A stretch of DNA of 64,000 bases from Bacillus massiliigorillae (GTDB lineage Bacteria; Bacillota; Bacilli; Bacillales; DSM-1321). Where the stretch lies: assembly GCF_000380245.2 (NCBI RefSeq), contig NZ_HG428741.1:1188789-1252788 (forward strand), written 5' to 3'. The notes below the pieces were generated by a model. The model did not search any database. It was not told where the DNA came from and was given only the letters and a program-made list of their open reading frames with translations. Every line of letters starts with the position of its first letter. Positions within the stretch are counted from its first letter, which is position 1. Positions 35,979 through 45,657 of the stretch are shown piece by piece. Position numbers and translations under genes: made by a program.

Positions 35979-36686
35979 ATGGATAAGAAATACGTAAATA
36001 TATATAATGATCTCGTTGATAAGATTGAAAACGAAGTGTATGTGGCTGATGATAAATTGCCTTCTGAGAAAAGTTTAATGGATTATTACAACGTTTCTCG
36101 TGATACGATTCGAAAATCATTAAATAAATTAGAGCAAAATGGTTATATTGCGAAAGTGAACGGTAAAGGTTCTTTCGTATTAGATATTCAGAAATTCGAC
36201 TTTCCTGTATCAAAGGTAGTATCATTTAAAGAATTGACGGATCAATTAGGTGATACCGTTACAACAGAAGTCAAAGTTTTGGATTGTAGTATTCCCAGTA
36301 AAAATATAGCGAAGAAGCTAGGGCTTGAATCTAATGAAAAAGTATGGACAATCATTAGAAAGAGAATAATTGATGGACAAAAGGTTATTTTGGACAAAGA
36401 TTACATTCCAGAGAAGTTTGTCGGTCAGTTAACAGAAGAGATTTGTCAGGATTCCCTTTATAGCTATATTGAAGGTGAGCTGGAATACAAAATTTCGTAT
36501 GCTCGAAAAGAAATTACAGTTCAAATGGCTAATGACGAAGACAAAATGTCTTTAGATATGAAAGAATTCGATATGATTGTCGTTATTAAAAGCTACACAT
36601 ATTTAGATGACACTAGTCTATTTCAATATACAGAATCAAGACACAGACCGGATAAATTTAAGTTTGTTGATTTTGCTAGAAGATAA
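35979..36686 (+). CDS. treR: Trehalose operon repressor (GntR family)
   Basis: Repressor of the trehalose genes, 235 residues. N-terminal winged HTH (LPSEKSLMDYYNVSRDTIRKSLNKLEQNGYI) and a C-terminal UTRA effector domain (KVWTIIRKRIIDGQKVILDKDYIP). In B. subtilis TreR is released by trehalose 6-phosphate. The likely targets are the palindromes at 32735 and 32765. The ATG at 35979 follows treA by 50 bases; the upstream in-frame ATT/GTG codons lack a ribosome site. Expressed from the treP promoter, so it limits its own level. Confidence 0.93.
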   Translation: MDKKYVNIYNDLVDKIENEVYVADDKLPSEKSLMDYYNVSRDTIRKSLNKLEQNGYIAKVNGKGSFVLDIQKFDFPVSKVVSFKELTDQLGDTVTTEVKVLDCSIPSKNIAKKLGLESNEKVWTIIRKRIIDGQKVILDKDYIPEKFVGQLTEEICQDSLYSYIEGELEYKISYARKEITVQMANDEDKMSLDMKEFDMIVVIKSYTYLDDTSLFQYTESRHRPDKFKFVDFARR

Positions 36687-36743
36687 TCATTTTATTAAAG
36701 AGAAGTATTGGTATGAGAATGACACCAATCCTTAATAATCAGG

Positions 36744-36783
36744 TGCCTAAAATCCTTTTTTGAAGGGTTTTAGGCATTTTTAT
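36744..36783 (+). terminator. Terminator after treR
   Basis: TGCCTAAAATCCTT (36744-36757) pairs with AAGGGTTTTAGGCA (36763-36776), then TTTTTATTTT. Confidence 0.87.
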
Positions 36784-36960
36784 TTTGTAGAAAATCTATA
36801 GGAGGTTGGAACATGTAAAGGAAGGGAGTTTCGCTAGTATATATGTGCTATTAAGTAAGATAAGTAATCTATTATTAGAATAATATTTCGTAAAAGAATG
36901 ACTTTTAAGCTAAAAGATAATGAGATAATATAGTTCTAAGTAACTTAAATATTCTAATAA

Positions 36961-36989
36961 TTGTTTATATTCAATTATTGATGTATAAT
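36961..36989 (+). promoter_or_regulatory. Sigma-A promoter of the BASS transporter gene
   Basis: TTGTTT (36961-36966), 17 bases, TATAAT (36984-36989), 37 bases before the ATG. The rest of the 36784-37026 gap is AT-rich with nothing else recognisable. Confidence 0.7.
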
Positions 36990-37026
36990 TCCTATATTGT
37001 CATAATTTACTACATGGAGGTGCAAC

Positions 37027-37995
37027 ATGAAAGCTTTAGAACGTTTTAGCCAGTTTGTAAGTAGTACTTTTGCTATTTGGGTATTGATTTTTGCAACAAT
37101 GGCATATTTATTCCCTTCATCCTTTACTTGGATTGGACAATACATTACGATTCTTTTGGGAATAGTTATGTTTGGTATGGGATTAACGATTTCGGGGTCA
37201 GATTTTAAAGAGGTTTTTAAGAGACCTAAAGATGTAGCCGTTGGTGTAATTGGTCAATTTCTCATTATGCCTTCTCTTGCTTTTATATTAGCAAAAGTGT
37301 TACAGTTACCACCTGAAATTGCAGTAGGGGTTATTTTAGTAGGATGTTGTCCAGGAGGAACGTCTTCCAATGTTATGACGTTCTTATCAAAAGGAGATGT
37401 AGCGTTATCTGTAACAGTAACATCGATAACAACAATCTTAGCACCTTTTGTAACACCAGCACTTATTTTATTATTTGCAAGTGAATGGATTGATATTGAA
37501 CCATCATCATTATTTATTTCGATTGTTCAAGTGGTACTTATTCCAATTATTCTAGGTTTAATTGTACAGAAATTATTTAATAAGCAGGCAAAGGCGAGTG
37601 TGAAAGTGATGCCACTAGTTTCAGTAATTGCTATTGTGGCTATTGTTTCAGCGGTAGTTGCGGGTAGCCAAGAAAGAATTGCCGAAACAGGATTAATTAT
37701 TTTTGCTGTTGTTGTGCTACATAATGTTCTTGGCTATTTAATTGGCTATTTATTTGCTAAAGTATTTAAGATGAACTTAGCGAAAAGAAAGGCAATTGCA
37801 ATCGAAGTGGGAATGCAAAACTCTGGTTTAGGAGCAACATTAGCGAATGCCCACTTTTCACCTTTAGCAGCTGTTCCAAGTGCCATTTTTAGTGTTTGGC
37901 ATAATATTTCTGGGCCGATTTTAGCAACCATTTTCAGAAAAATGAAAGAAAAAAATGAAGTGAATGTTGATTCCGATACAACTCAAAGTACATGA
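37027..37995 (+). CDS. Bile acid:sodium symporter (BASS) family transporter
   Basis: Sodium-coupled transporter of the BASS family (YocS-like), 322 residues with about nine or ten hydrophobic segments. Seen: GIVMFGMGLTISGSDF, the helix-crossing GCCPGGTSSNVMTFLSKGDVALSVT and IEVGMQNSGLGATLA, both characteristic of the family and of its sodium and substrate site. GGAGG lies 9 bases before the ATG. Monocistronic, with its own promoter and a strong terminator. Bacterial members move pantoate, 2-oxo acids or other organic anions; the substrate here is unknown. Confidence 0.92.
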   Translation: MKALERFSQFVSSTFAIWVLIFATMAYLFPSSFTWIGQYITILLGIVMFGMGLTISGSDFKEVFKRPKDVAVGVIGQFLIMPSLAFILAKVLQLPPEIAVGVILVGCCPGGTSSNVMTFLSKGDVALSVTVTSITTILAPFVTPALILLFASEWIDIEPSSLFISIVQVVLIPIILGLIVQKLFNKQAKASVKVMPLVSVIAIVAIVSAVVAGSQERIAETGLIIFAVVVLHNVLGYLIGYLFAKVFKMNLAKRKAIAIEVGMQNSGLGATLANAHFSPLAAVPSAIFSVWHNISGPILATIFRKMKEKNEVNVDSDTTQST

Positions 37996-38095
37996 GGATA
38001 AAAGTGTTATTTTTGGAGAAAAAGCATCATTTCTATGAAATATACCTTGAAGAGATAGGTGTGGATTTAAATCTCTTGTAGGTCGTCTTATTAAA

Positions 38096-38137
38096 AGCTA
38101 AACCCCTTGATATATCAAGGGGTTTAGCTTTTTTTGT
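38096..38137 (+). terminator. Terminator after the BASS gene
   Basis: AGCTAAACCCCTTGATA and its complement TATCAAGGGGTTTAGCT form a perfect 17-bp palindrome (38096-38129), then TTTTTT. Confidence 0.88.
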
Positions 38138-38171
38138 GAATCTTATTTTCATATAATTTTGTTTATTTTTT

Positions 38172-38322
38172 ATAGTAGAAGTTTTAAATTTATATAAAAA
38201 AGTGCTATACTAATTATATCGTAATAGTAGAAATTTTTAATTTGTTTCAAAAAGTGATATACTAATTGTCATATAATAGTAGAAATTTTTAATTTACAAA
38301 CGATAGTGATATACTATGATGA
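38172..38322 (+). repeat. Three 52-bp tandem repeats before mqo, each with a -10-like core
   Basis: Units begin ATAGTAGAA at 38172, 38224 and 38276, an exact period of 52. Each carries ATAGTAGAA(A/G)TTTT(T/A)AATTT and, 25-30 bases later, AGTG(A/C)TATACTA. TATACT falls at 38206, 38258 and 38310, preceded by TG, so each looks like an extended -10 box. Unit 3 ends at the likely start of the mqo transcript. Confidence 0.85.
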
Positions 38323-38336
38323 GGTTGAAATTGATG

Positions 38337-38388
38337 CAGAAAAGGTGTATAGCCCTGACTTGCAGCAGGAGCGTCTACAACCTTTCTG
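38337..38388 (+). promoter_or_regulatory. Stem-loop in the mqo 5' leader
   Basis: CAGAAAAGGTGTA (38337-38349) pairs with TACAACCTTTCTG (38376-38388) apart from one bulged A on each side, and the apical part can form CCTG/CAGG. It lies between the -10 of repeat unit 3 and the mqo ribosome site. It could stabilise or regulate the mRNA. Confidence 0.5.
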
Positions 38389-38417
38389 TAAATTCTAGGG
38401 GTATAAGGATGGGAAAA

Positions 38418-39926
38418 ATGAGCAACAAACAAACTAGAACAGACGTTATCTTAATTGGTGCAGGAATTATGAGTGCGACTTTGGGTACAATTCTGAAAGA
38501 ATTAGTACCGGACTGGAACATTAAAGTGTTTGAGAAACTTGATAAAGCAGGAGAGGAAAGCTCTAACGAATGGAACAATGCGGGAACAGGGCACGCTGCA
38601 CTGTGCGAACTTAACTACACCGTAGAGAAACCAGACGGATCTATCGATATCAGCAAAGCTCTCAAAATCAATGAACAGTTTCAGCTTTCAAGACAGTTTT
38701 GGTCTTATCTAGTAAACCACAATTTAATTAGTAATCCACAGGACTTTATTATGCCATTGCCTCATATGAGTATGGTTCAAGGGGCAAAAAATGTAGAGTT
38801 CTTGAAAAAACGTTTCGAAGCACTTTCTAATAGCCATCTATTCCAAGGTATGGAATTTTCCGATGATTCAAAAAAACTGATGGAATGGATTCCGCTAATT
38901 ATGCAAGACCGTACATCTAGCGAACCGATTGCGGCAACAAAAATTGATATTGGTACGGATGTTAACTTTGGGGCTTTAACACGCATGCTAATTGACCACT
39001 TAGAACGTAAAGATGTTGAAATCAATTATGAACATAAAGTTGAAAATCTTAAACGTACTAGTGATGGTTCATGGGAAGTAAAAGTGCTTAGCGATAGTGG
39101 AAAGCTTGAATATCACACTGCACAATTCGTCTTTATTGGCGGCGGTGGCGGAAGCTTACATTTATTACAAAAAACTGGTATTCCAGAAAGTAAACATGTT
39201 GGAGGATTCCCAGTAAGTGGATTATTCCTAGTATGTAACAATCCAGAAGTTGTAGAACAGCATCATGCAAAAGTATACGGTAAAGCAGCAGTTGGTGCTC
39301 CTCCGATGTCTGTTCCGCATCTTGATACACGATATATTGATAATAAAAAATCATTATTATTTGGACCGTTTGCTGGATTCTCACCAAAATTCTTAAAAAC
39401 AGGTTCAAATATGGATTTATTAGGTTCTGTAAAACCGAATAATGTTTTCACTATGTTAGCAGCAGGTGCAAAAAACGTTCCATTAACGAAATACCTAATT
39501 CAGCAATTAATGTTATCAAAAGAACAACGTATTGAAGAGCTACGAGATTTTATTCCGAATGCAAAAAGTGAAGATTGGGATATTGTGGTAGCTGGTCAGC
39601 GTGTACAAGTAATTAAAGATACTCCTGCGGGTAAAGGTACACTTCAATTTGGTACGGAAGTTATTAATGCAGAAGACGGTTCTGTTGCTGCATTACTTGG
39701 TGCGTCTCCAGGTGCTTCTACTGCTGTTCATGTTATGCTTGAGGTAATAAAAAAATGCTTTCCACAACATATAAAAGAGTGGGAACCAAAAATAAAAGAA
39801 ATGATTCCTTCTTATGGTAAGTCACTTGCAGAAAATCAAGAGCTATTCTATGAAGTTGATTCTTCAACAGCGAAGGCGCTTGGTTTAACTGAAAGCAAGT
39901 CACTACAGATGGTAGGAAGTAAATAA
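38418..39926 (+). CDS. mqo: Malate:quinone oxidoreductase
   Basis: FAD-dependent membrane-associated enzyme oxidising malate to oxaloacetate and passing electrons to quinone; a bypass of malate dehydrogenase in the citrate cycle. 502 residues, normal. Seen: DVILIGAGIMSATLGTIL (FAD fold), FEKLDKAGEESSNEWNNAGTGHAALCELNYT, and LLGASPGASTAVHVMLEV near the end. The ATG at 38418 matches the family start MSNKQTRTDVILIG, with AAGG 9 bases upstream. The frame stays open back to 38316, but those codons cover the leader stem-loop and do not look like protein. Confidence 0.95.
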   Translation: MSNKQTRTDVILIGAGIMSATLGTILKELVPDWNIKVFEKLDKAGEESSNEWNNAGTGHAALCELNYTVEKPDGSIDISKALKINEQFQLSRQFWSYLVNHNLISNPQDFIMPLPHMSMVQGAKNVEFLKKRFEALSNSHLFQGMEFSDDSKKLMEWIPLIMQDRTSSEPIAATKIDIGTDVNFGALTRMLIDHLERKDVEINYEHKVENLKRTSDGSWEVKVLSDSGKLEYHTAQFVFIGGGGGSLHLLQKTGIPESKHVGGFPVSGLFLVCNNPEVVEQHHAKVYGKAAVGAPPMSVPHLDTRYIDNKKSLLFGPFAGFSPKFLKTGSNMDLLGSVKPNNVFTMLAAGAKNVPLTKYLIQQLMLSKEQRIEELRDFIPNAKSEDWDIVVAGQRVQVIKDTPAGKGTLQFGTEVINAEDGSVAALLGASPGASTAVHVMLEVIKKCFPQHIKEWEPKIKEMIPSYGKSLAENQELFYEVDSSTAKALGLTESKSLQMVGSK

Positions 39927-40020
39927 TTGCGAATTTTTTTAAGCTATAACCCTGAAATTTTATCATTTTAAAGATTAAATATATATAAGTATAGAATAGG
40001 TGTTTTACTATTCTATTGAA

Positions 40021-40056
40021 AAGGGCTTCTCACAAAAAGTGAGAAGCCCTTTTTAA
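40021..40056. terminator. Bidirectional terminator between mqo and gltC
   Basis: AAGGGCTTCTCAC (40021-40033), 5-base loop, GTGAGAAGCCCTT (40039-40051), with T-rich sequence on both strands. Confidence 0.85.
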
Positions 40057-40102
40057 ATAGATAAGAAAGTATAAAATTCGTAAAAGTCCGGTGACGATTT
40101 TC

Positions 40103-41005
40103 TTATTGGAATCTTGATAAGTGCGAAAAGTAGTTGTTCACAAAATTTAAAAATACTTGTTCAGATGGTGCAAGCTCCCTGTTTGATGGAGAAATAATCC
40201 CAACAGTACGAGAGATAACAGGCGATGCTATCGGCACTTTGACTGTAAAGCGCGGTACTGAATCATAAAGTGAACTTTCTGGAAGGAGAGTTACGCCGAT
40301 TCCAGCCGCTACTAATCCCTTTAGTGCATCCATATCTTCTCCTTCAGAAGTGATGTTTGGAATAAAACCTGCTGCTTTGCAGGCATCGACCGCCACTTTT
40401 TGAAGAATATAACCTTCTGGGAAAAGTACAAAATTTTCATCGCGAAAATCAACTAAATTAACGTATTGATTTTTTGCAAATGGATGATTAGCAGGTAGTA
40501 AGGCACTAATATTCTCACTGAAGAGGATATTTGGAATGATGGATTCATCTTTTGGTGGAAGTGGTCCTAGAAATGCTAAATTCAACTCCCGATTTTTCAC
40601 AGAATCAATTAAAAATTTATATGAGCCTTGTCTCAGATGGAAAGATATATCTGGATATTCCTTTTTGAAGGCGGAAATGACAGTTGGCAATACGTTACTT
40701 GCCAAACTTGTCGGAAACCCGATTTTAATTGTTCCCTTTCCTGGATTTAAGTACTCTTCAACTTGTTTTGCAGCATAATCAATCGCCTTAAGGGCAGTAA
40801 TTGTATGTTCCAAAAAGGTTTTACCAATTGGTGTGAGCTTCACGTTACGACCAATCCGTTCAAAAAGTGGAGCTCCCAACTCTTCTTCAAGGTTAGCAAT
40901 TTGTCTACTGACAGCCGACTGGGCTACGTGAAGATGTTCGGCTGCTTTAGAAATATGTTCACGTTCTGCTACCTCTACAAAGTACTGTAATTGCCGTAAT
41001 TCCAA
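40103..41005 (-). CDS. gltC: LysR-type activator of glutamate synthase genes
   Basis: LysR family regulator, divergent from the glutamate synthase gene as in B. subtilis. From the TTG at 41005 it has 300 residues, the length of B. subtilis GltC, and begins ELRQLQYFVEVAEREHISKAA. GAGGTG lies 6 bases before this TTG; an ATG at 41023 would add six extra residues. HTH in the first 60 residues (HVAQSAVSRQIANLEEELGAPLFER), effector domain after about residue 90 with NRELNLAFLGPLPP and FVLFPEGYILQKVA. Known GltC activates gltAB and responds to 2-oxoglutarate and glutamate. Confidence 0.95.
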   Translation of the reverse strand: MELRQLQYFVEVAEREHISKAAEHLHVAQSAVSRQIANLEEELGAPLFERIGRNVKLTPIGKTFLEHTITALKAIDYAAKQVEEYLNPGKGTIKIGFPTSLASNVLPTVISAFKKEYPDISFHLRQGSYKFLIDSVKNRELNLAFLGPLPPKDESIIPNILFSENISALLPANHPFAKNQYVNLVDFRDENFVLFPEGYILQKVAVDACKAAGFIPNITSEGEDMDALKGLVAAGIGVTLLPESSLYDSVPRFTVKVPIASPVISRTVGIISPSNRELAPSEQVFLNFVNNYFSHLSRFQ

Positions 41006-41021
41006 TGTTTTCACCTCATTC

Positions 41022-41036
41022 ATCTCATTAATAGAT
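41022..41036. promoter_or_regulatory. Candidate GltC box
   Basis: ATCTCATTAATAGAT is a LysR-type T-N11-A dyad (ATCT/AGAT) like the B. subtilis GltC boxes, 16 bases before the gltC start and just upstream of the gltA -35 region. It should serve both activation and autoregulation. Confidence 0.7.
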
Positions 41037-41057
41037 AGATTCCATCCAAACTATATA

Positions 41058-41087
41058 TTGTTTATATTATTGCGAAAACTTTAAAAT
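41058..41087 (+). promoter_or_regulatory. gltA promoter
   Basis: TTGTTT (41058-41063), 18 bases, TAAAAT (41082-41087), 37 bases before the ATG. A poor -35, as expected for an activator-dependent promoter. Confidence 0.6.
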
Positions 41088-41123
41088 GTAAATACGTTAA
41101 TGAAAGATTTGGGGGGATTATAT

Positions 41124-44100
41124 ATGACTTTTCATCAATATCCAAAAGCACAGGGGCTGTATGCACCAGAGTTTGAAAAAGATGCGTGTGGAATTGGAAT
41201 GTATGTAAATTATAAGGGGCACCGATCACATGAGATTGTGAAAAACGGCTTAGAAATGTTATGTCGGCTGGAACATCGTGCTGGGCGTGGTGCAGACGGG
41301 AAAACAGGTGATGGAGCAGGAATTATGGTGCAAATCCCTGACTTGTTTTTTCAGTTGAATTGCACTGAATTACAATTGCCAGAAGAGGGAGAGTACGGCG
41401 TTGGACAATTATTTTTTACAGAAAGGGAAGAAGAACGTCTTGCTATTGAAGAAAAAATGAACGAGCTAATTGAAACGGAAGGACAATCGTTAATTGGTTG
41501 GCGCTGGGTACCGACGAATATAGAGGGGCTTAGTGAGATTTCAAAATCTACAGCGCCATTTGTACGTCAGGTGTTTATTCGCAAAAATGCTGATGACCGA
41601 CTAGCGTTCGAACGTAAATTATATGTTATTCGCAAACAGGTTGAACATTGGGCGGATGAACAAGGCTTTGAATTTTATTGTCCGAGTTTTTCGAGTCAGA
41701 CAATGGTATTCAAAGGTTTGTTAGCACCCGAAGAAGTTAGTCATTTCTATCAGGATCTTCAGAATAAGAGCTTTGTATCGGCGTTTGCCCTCGTACACTC
41801 TCGTTATTCAACAAATACGTTTCCATCATGGAAAAGAGCTCACCCGAATCGATACATTATCCATAATGGGGAAATCAATACATTGCGAGGTAATATTAAC
41901 TGGATGCGTGCTCGAGAGCAACAGTTTGTATCAGAGACATTCGGGAATGATTTACAGAAAATTATGCCTATTATTGATGAGACAGGATCAGATTCATCAA
42001 TGCTTGATAACGCCTTTGAATTTTTTGTTTTAGCGGGACGTACACCGGCACATGCAGCAATGATGCTCATTCCAGAACCATGGACGGAAAATCCTCGTAT
42101 CGACAAGGATCGCAAAGCATTTTATCAATATCATGCAAGTCTAATGGAGCCTTGGGATGGTCCAACAGCCATTTGTTTCACAGATGGAAAGCAAATTGGA
42201 GCGATTCTTGATCGGAACGGCTTACGACCTGGTCGCCTTTATGTGACAAAGGATAATCATGTTATTTTTTCTTCAGAAACAGGTGTTATTGATGTGAGAG
42301 ATGATGAAGTAGTTTTAAAAGATTACCTCAGTCCAGGCAATATGTTATTAATCGACCTTGAACAAGGAAAAATCATTTCTGATGATGAAGTAAAGTCAGA
42401 AATGGTGATTAAAGAGCCATATCAACAATGGATTGAAGAGCAAATGGTTAAGCTCGAAGTTGAAAAAGAAGAAACTATTCTACTCAATGATTTAACATTA
42501 CGTCAAATAATTCACGGTTATACATTTGAAGATGTTCAGAAATATATCGTTCCTATAGCAAAGGAAGGAAAAGATCCACTAAGTTCGATGGGGAATGATA
42601 CACCACTTGCAGTACTATCAGATCGCCCACAATCATTATTCAACTATTTTAAGCAGTTATTTGCACAGGTGACAAATCCACCGATTGATGCTATTCGGGA
42701 GCATGTTGTCACTTCAACGATGACATTGCTAGGTAAGGAAGGAAACCTACTTCATCCGAATGTGGAAAATGCACGTCGAATCCTGTTGGATACCCCAATT
42801 TTGACGAACAGTGAGTATAGTCAGTTACTAAAGAACCAAGAAAAAGACTTTCAATTCGCTGTTATCTCTCTTCAATATAAAGACAGTATTGAAAAAGAGT
42901 TGGGACGTATCAGACAACAGGCAGTGAAAGCAATCGAAGAAGGAAAAACGATAATTATGCTTTGTGACAATGTTGATAATCCTAGTATTCCTACATTACC
43001 AGTGCTTCTTGCAGCAAGCAGCCTTCATCAGTATTTAATTAGAGAAGGGAAGCGAACTAAAGTAAGCTTGATTGTTAACAGTGCGGAAGCTCGTGAAGTA
43101 CACCATTTCGCTGCTTTGATTAGCTTTGGTGTAGATGCAATCAATCCCTATTTAGCATATGCGACAATTCAGGAAGCAATTGAAAAGGATCATTTGAAGA
43201 TAGATTGCCAAATTGCAATGAAAAAATTTCGCAAAGGGATAGCTGATGGCGTTGTAAAAGTTATGTCAAAAATGGGGATTTCTACAGTCCAGTCCTATAG
43301 AGGCGCACAAGTTTTTGAAGCGGTGGGAATTGGTAAAGAGGTGATTGAAGAGCACTTTACCGGAACAACTTCTCAAATTGACGGTATCGATTTAAATACT
43401 ATAGGCGAAGAGGCAAGACGACGTCATGAATATGCTTTATCTTCGATGGAACTTGAGCTTGAATCCGGATCGGACTTTCAATGGAGAGCTAGTGGTGAAC
43501 ATCATGCATTTAATCCGAAAACAATTCATACATTGCAATGGGCGACTCGGAAGAATGATATTGGATTATACCGCATGTATGCCGAGCTGGCAAATGAAGA
43601 ACGTATCGGATTCTTACGTAACTTATTTGATTTCAAAAATGCTGAATGTAAAATTCCGTTAGAGGAAGTTGAATCGGTTGATTCCATCGTAAAACGCTTT
43701 AAATCAGGGGCGATGTCGTATGGTTCTTTGTCAAAACAGGCACATGAGACGTTAGCTATCGCAATGAATCGTCTTGGTGCTCGTTCAAACTGTGGTGAAG
43801 GTGGAGAAGATTCTGCTCGTTATATGCCTGATGAAAATGGAGATAATCGTCGCAGTGCAATTAAGCAGATTGCTTCAGGACGATTTGGTGTTAAATCACA
43901 TTACTTAGTAAATGCAGATGAGCTACAGATTAAAATGGCACAAGGAGCAAAACCAGGTGAAGGAGGACAGTTACCAGGTAACAAAGTATATCCTTGGATT
44001 GCAGAAGTCCGTGGTTCAACTCCAGGAGTTGGGTTAATATCTCCGCCTCCGCACCATGATATCTATTCCATCGAGGATATGGCTGAATTGATTCATGATT

Positions 44101-45638
44101 TGAAGAATGCCAATCGCTATGCACGTATCTCTGTCAAACTAGTATCTAAATCAGGAGTAGGAACAATTGCAGCTGGAGTGGCAAAAGGAGCAGCTGATGT
44201 GATTGTGATTTCTGGATATGATGGTGGTACAGGTGCATCGCCAAAGACATCCATTAAGCATACTGGCCTTCCCTGGGAACTCGGGCTTGCAGAAGCCCAC
44301 CAAACGCTAATGTTAAATGGCCTTCGTGATCGCGTCGTTTTAGAAACAGATGGGAAATTGATGACTGGTAAAGACGTGGTAATGGCAGCACTTCTTGGCG
44401 CGGAGGAATTTGGTTTCGCAACAGCACCACTCATTGTTTTAGGATGTGTCATGATGCGAGCGTGTCATTTGGATACTTGTCCTGTTGGAGTGGCAACACA
44501 AAATCCAGAACTCCAGGCCAAATTCATGGGCAACCCGGACCATGTAGTGAATTATATGCTTTTTGTAGCGGAAGAAATGCGTGAATACATGTCCGTGCTT
44601 GGTTTCCACACAGTAGAAGAAATGGTCGGCCGTACAGATGTGTTGGAAATTTCGGAACGGACGAAACAGCATTGGAAAGCTAGTCAACTTGAATTAACGA
44701 CTCTTCTTCACCAATTGCAAGGTACTCGTACAAAACGACGTGAGCAAGACCATAGTATTGAACAAAGCTTTGATATGATGCATTTATTACCACTTCTTGA
44801 AGAAGCAATTGCTGAAAAACGAAAAGTAAAGTTGGAATTCCCTATTAAAAATACAAATCGTGTAATGGGAACTATTATTGGGAGTGAAATTTCACGTCGA
44901 TATGGTGAACAAGGATTGCCAGAAAATACAATAAGATTGAAATTTAAAGGTTCAGCTGGCCAAAGCTTTGGTGCTTTTATCCCACGTGGTATGACGATGT
45001 CAGTAGTAGGCGACGTAAATGATTATTTTGGTAAAGGTTTATCTGGTGGAAATGTGGTGGCTATTTCGCCAATCAAAGGCGAATACGAGAAAAATGTCAT
45101 TGCTGGCAATGTTTGTCTATACGGTGCAACTGATGGACATGCTTTTATCAACGGTCGTGCCGGACATCGATTTGCTGTGAGAAATTCAGGTGCCAATATT
45201 GTTGTAGAAGGTATTGGTAATCATGGTTGTGAGTATATGACGGGTGGACGGATTATTGTATTGGGTGATGTTGGACAAAACTTTGGAGCTGGTATGTCAG
45301 GTGGTATTGCCTATGTATTGCCAACAAACGAAGCGTTATTTAAAGCTCAATGTAATATGGAGATGATTGAATTTGCAAAGTTGGAAGATCAAGATGAAAT
45401 CGAAGTTGTTCGTACATTGATTTTTCAACATTATGAACAGACAAAGAGTACACAAGCTCTTGAACTATTGGCGAAGTGGGAGCTGACTGTGTCGAAATTT
45501 ATCAAAGTTGTACCAACAAATTACCAAAAAATGATGGATACAATCCATTTCTACAAGCTACAAGGTTTAACAGAAGAAAAAGCGGAAATGAAAGCATTCG
45601 TGGAAACAACGATTGGAAAAGAGCTTGCAACATCTTAA
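41124..45638 (+). CDS. gltA: Glutamate synthase, large subunit
   Basis: Moves the amide nitrogen of glutamine onto 2-oxoglutarate to give two glutamates. 1504 residues. Domain order: glutamine amidotransferase with nucleophile Cys22 exposed after removal of a short propeptide (EKDACGIGMY); central domain; FMN-binding synthase domain (GGEDSARYMPDENG, VISGYDGGTGASP) with the 3Fe-4S cysteines in CVMMRACHLDTCPVGVATQ; and the C-terminal GXGXG beta-helix (GATDGHAFINGRAGHRFAVRNSG). The ATG at 41124 has GGGGGG 7 bases upstream; an in-frame ATG at 41100 precedes it. Followed by the small subunit gene, 19 bases apart. Confidence 0.97.
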   Translation: MTFHQYPKAQGLYAPEFEKDACGIGMYVNYKGHRSHEIVKNGLEMLCRLEHRAGRGADGKTGDGAGIMVQIPDLFFQLNCTELQLPEEGEYGVGQLFFTEREEERLAIEEKMNELIETEGQSLIGWRWVPTNIEGLSEISKSTAPFVRQVFIRKNADDRLAFERKLYVIRKQVEHWADEQGFEFYCPSFSSQTMVFKGLLAPEEVSHFYQDLQNKSFVSAFALVHSRYSTNTFPSWKRAHPNRYIIHNGEINTLRGNINWMRAREQQFVSETFGNDLQKIMPIIDETGSDSSMLDNAFEFFVLAGRTPAHAAMMLIPEPWTENPRIDKDRKAFYQYHASLMEPWDGPTAICFTDGKQIGAILDRNGLRPGRLYVTKDNHVIFSSETGVIDVRDDEVVLKDYLSPGNMLLIDLEQGKIISDDEVKSEMVIKEPYQQWIEEQMVKLEVEKEETILLNDLTLRQIIHGYTFEDVQKYIVPIAKEGKDPLSSMGNDTPLAVLSDRPQSLFNYFKQLFAQVTNPPIDAIREHVVTSTMTLLGKEGNLLHPNVENARRILLDTPILTNSEYSQLLKNQEKDFQFAVISLQYKDSIEKELGRIRQQAVKAIEEGKTIIMLCDNVDNPSIPTLPVLLAASSLHQYLIREGKRTKVSLIVNSAEAREVHHFAALISFGVDAINPYLAYATIQEAIEKDHLKIDCQIAMKKFRKGIADGVVKVMSKMGISTVQSYRGAQVFEAVGIGKEVIEEHFTGTTSQIDGIDLNTIGEEARRRHEYALSSMELELESGSDFQWRASGEHHAFNPKTIHTLQWATRKNDIGLYRMYAELANEERIGFLRNLFDFKNAECKIPLEEVESVDSIVKRFKSGAMSYGSLSKQAHETLAIAMNRLGARSNCGEGGEDSARYMPDENGDNRRSAIKQIASGRFGVKSHYLVNADELQIKMAQGAKPGEGGQLPGNKVYPWIAEVRGSTPGVGLISPPPHHDIYSIEDMAELIHDLKNANRYARISVKLVSKSGVGTIAAGVAKGAADVIVISGYDGGTGASPKTSIKHTGLPWELGLAEAHQTLMLNGLRDRVVLETDGKLMTGKDVVMAALLGAEEFGFATAPLIVLGCVMMRACHLDTCPVGVATQNPELQAKFMGNPDHVVNYMLFVAEEMREYMSVLGFHTVEEMVGRTDVLEISERTKQHWKASQLELTTLLHQLQGTRTKRREQDHSIEQSFDMMHLLPLLEEAIAEKRKVKLEFPIKNTNRVMGTIIGSEISRRYGEQGLPENTIRLKFKGSAGQSFGAFIPRGMTMSVVGDVNDYFGKGLSGGNVVAISPIKGEYEKNVIAGNVCLYGATDGHAFINGRAGHRFAVRNSGANIVVEGIGNHGCEYMTGGRIIVLGDVGQNFGAGMSGGIAYVLPTNEALFKAQCNMEMIEFAKLEDQDEIEVVRTLIFQHYEQTKSTQALELLAKWELTVSKFIKVVPTNYQKMMDTIHFYKLQGLTEEKAEMKAFVETTIGKELATS

Positions 45639-45657
45639 TAAAGAGGAGGGATTTAAG

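Noticed and set aside
38316..38417. Upstream extension of mqo to an ATG at 38316
   Set aside because: These codons cover the leader stem-loop, have no ribosome site and do not match Mqo proteins, which start near the ATG at 38418.
44117..44452. Long antisense frame inside gltA
   Set aside because: Mirror of the conserved FMN domain; no ribosome site or family resemblance. The same reasoning removes the other antisense frames in gltA, mqo and the decarboxylase-like genes.
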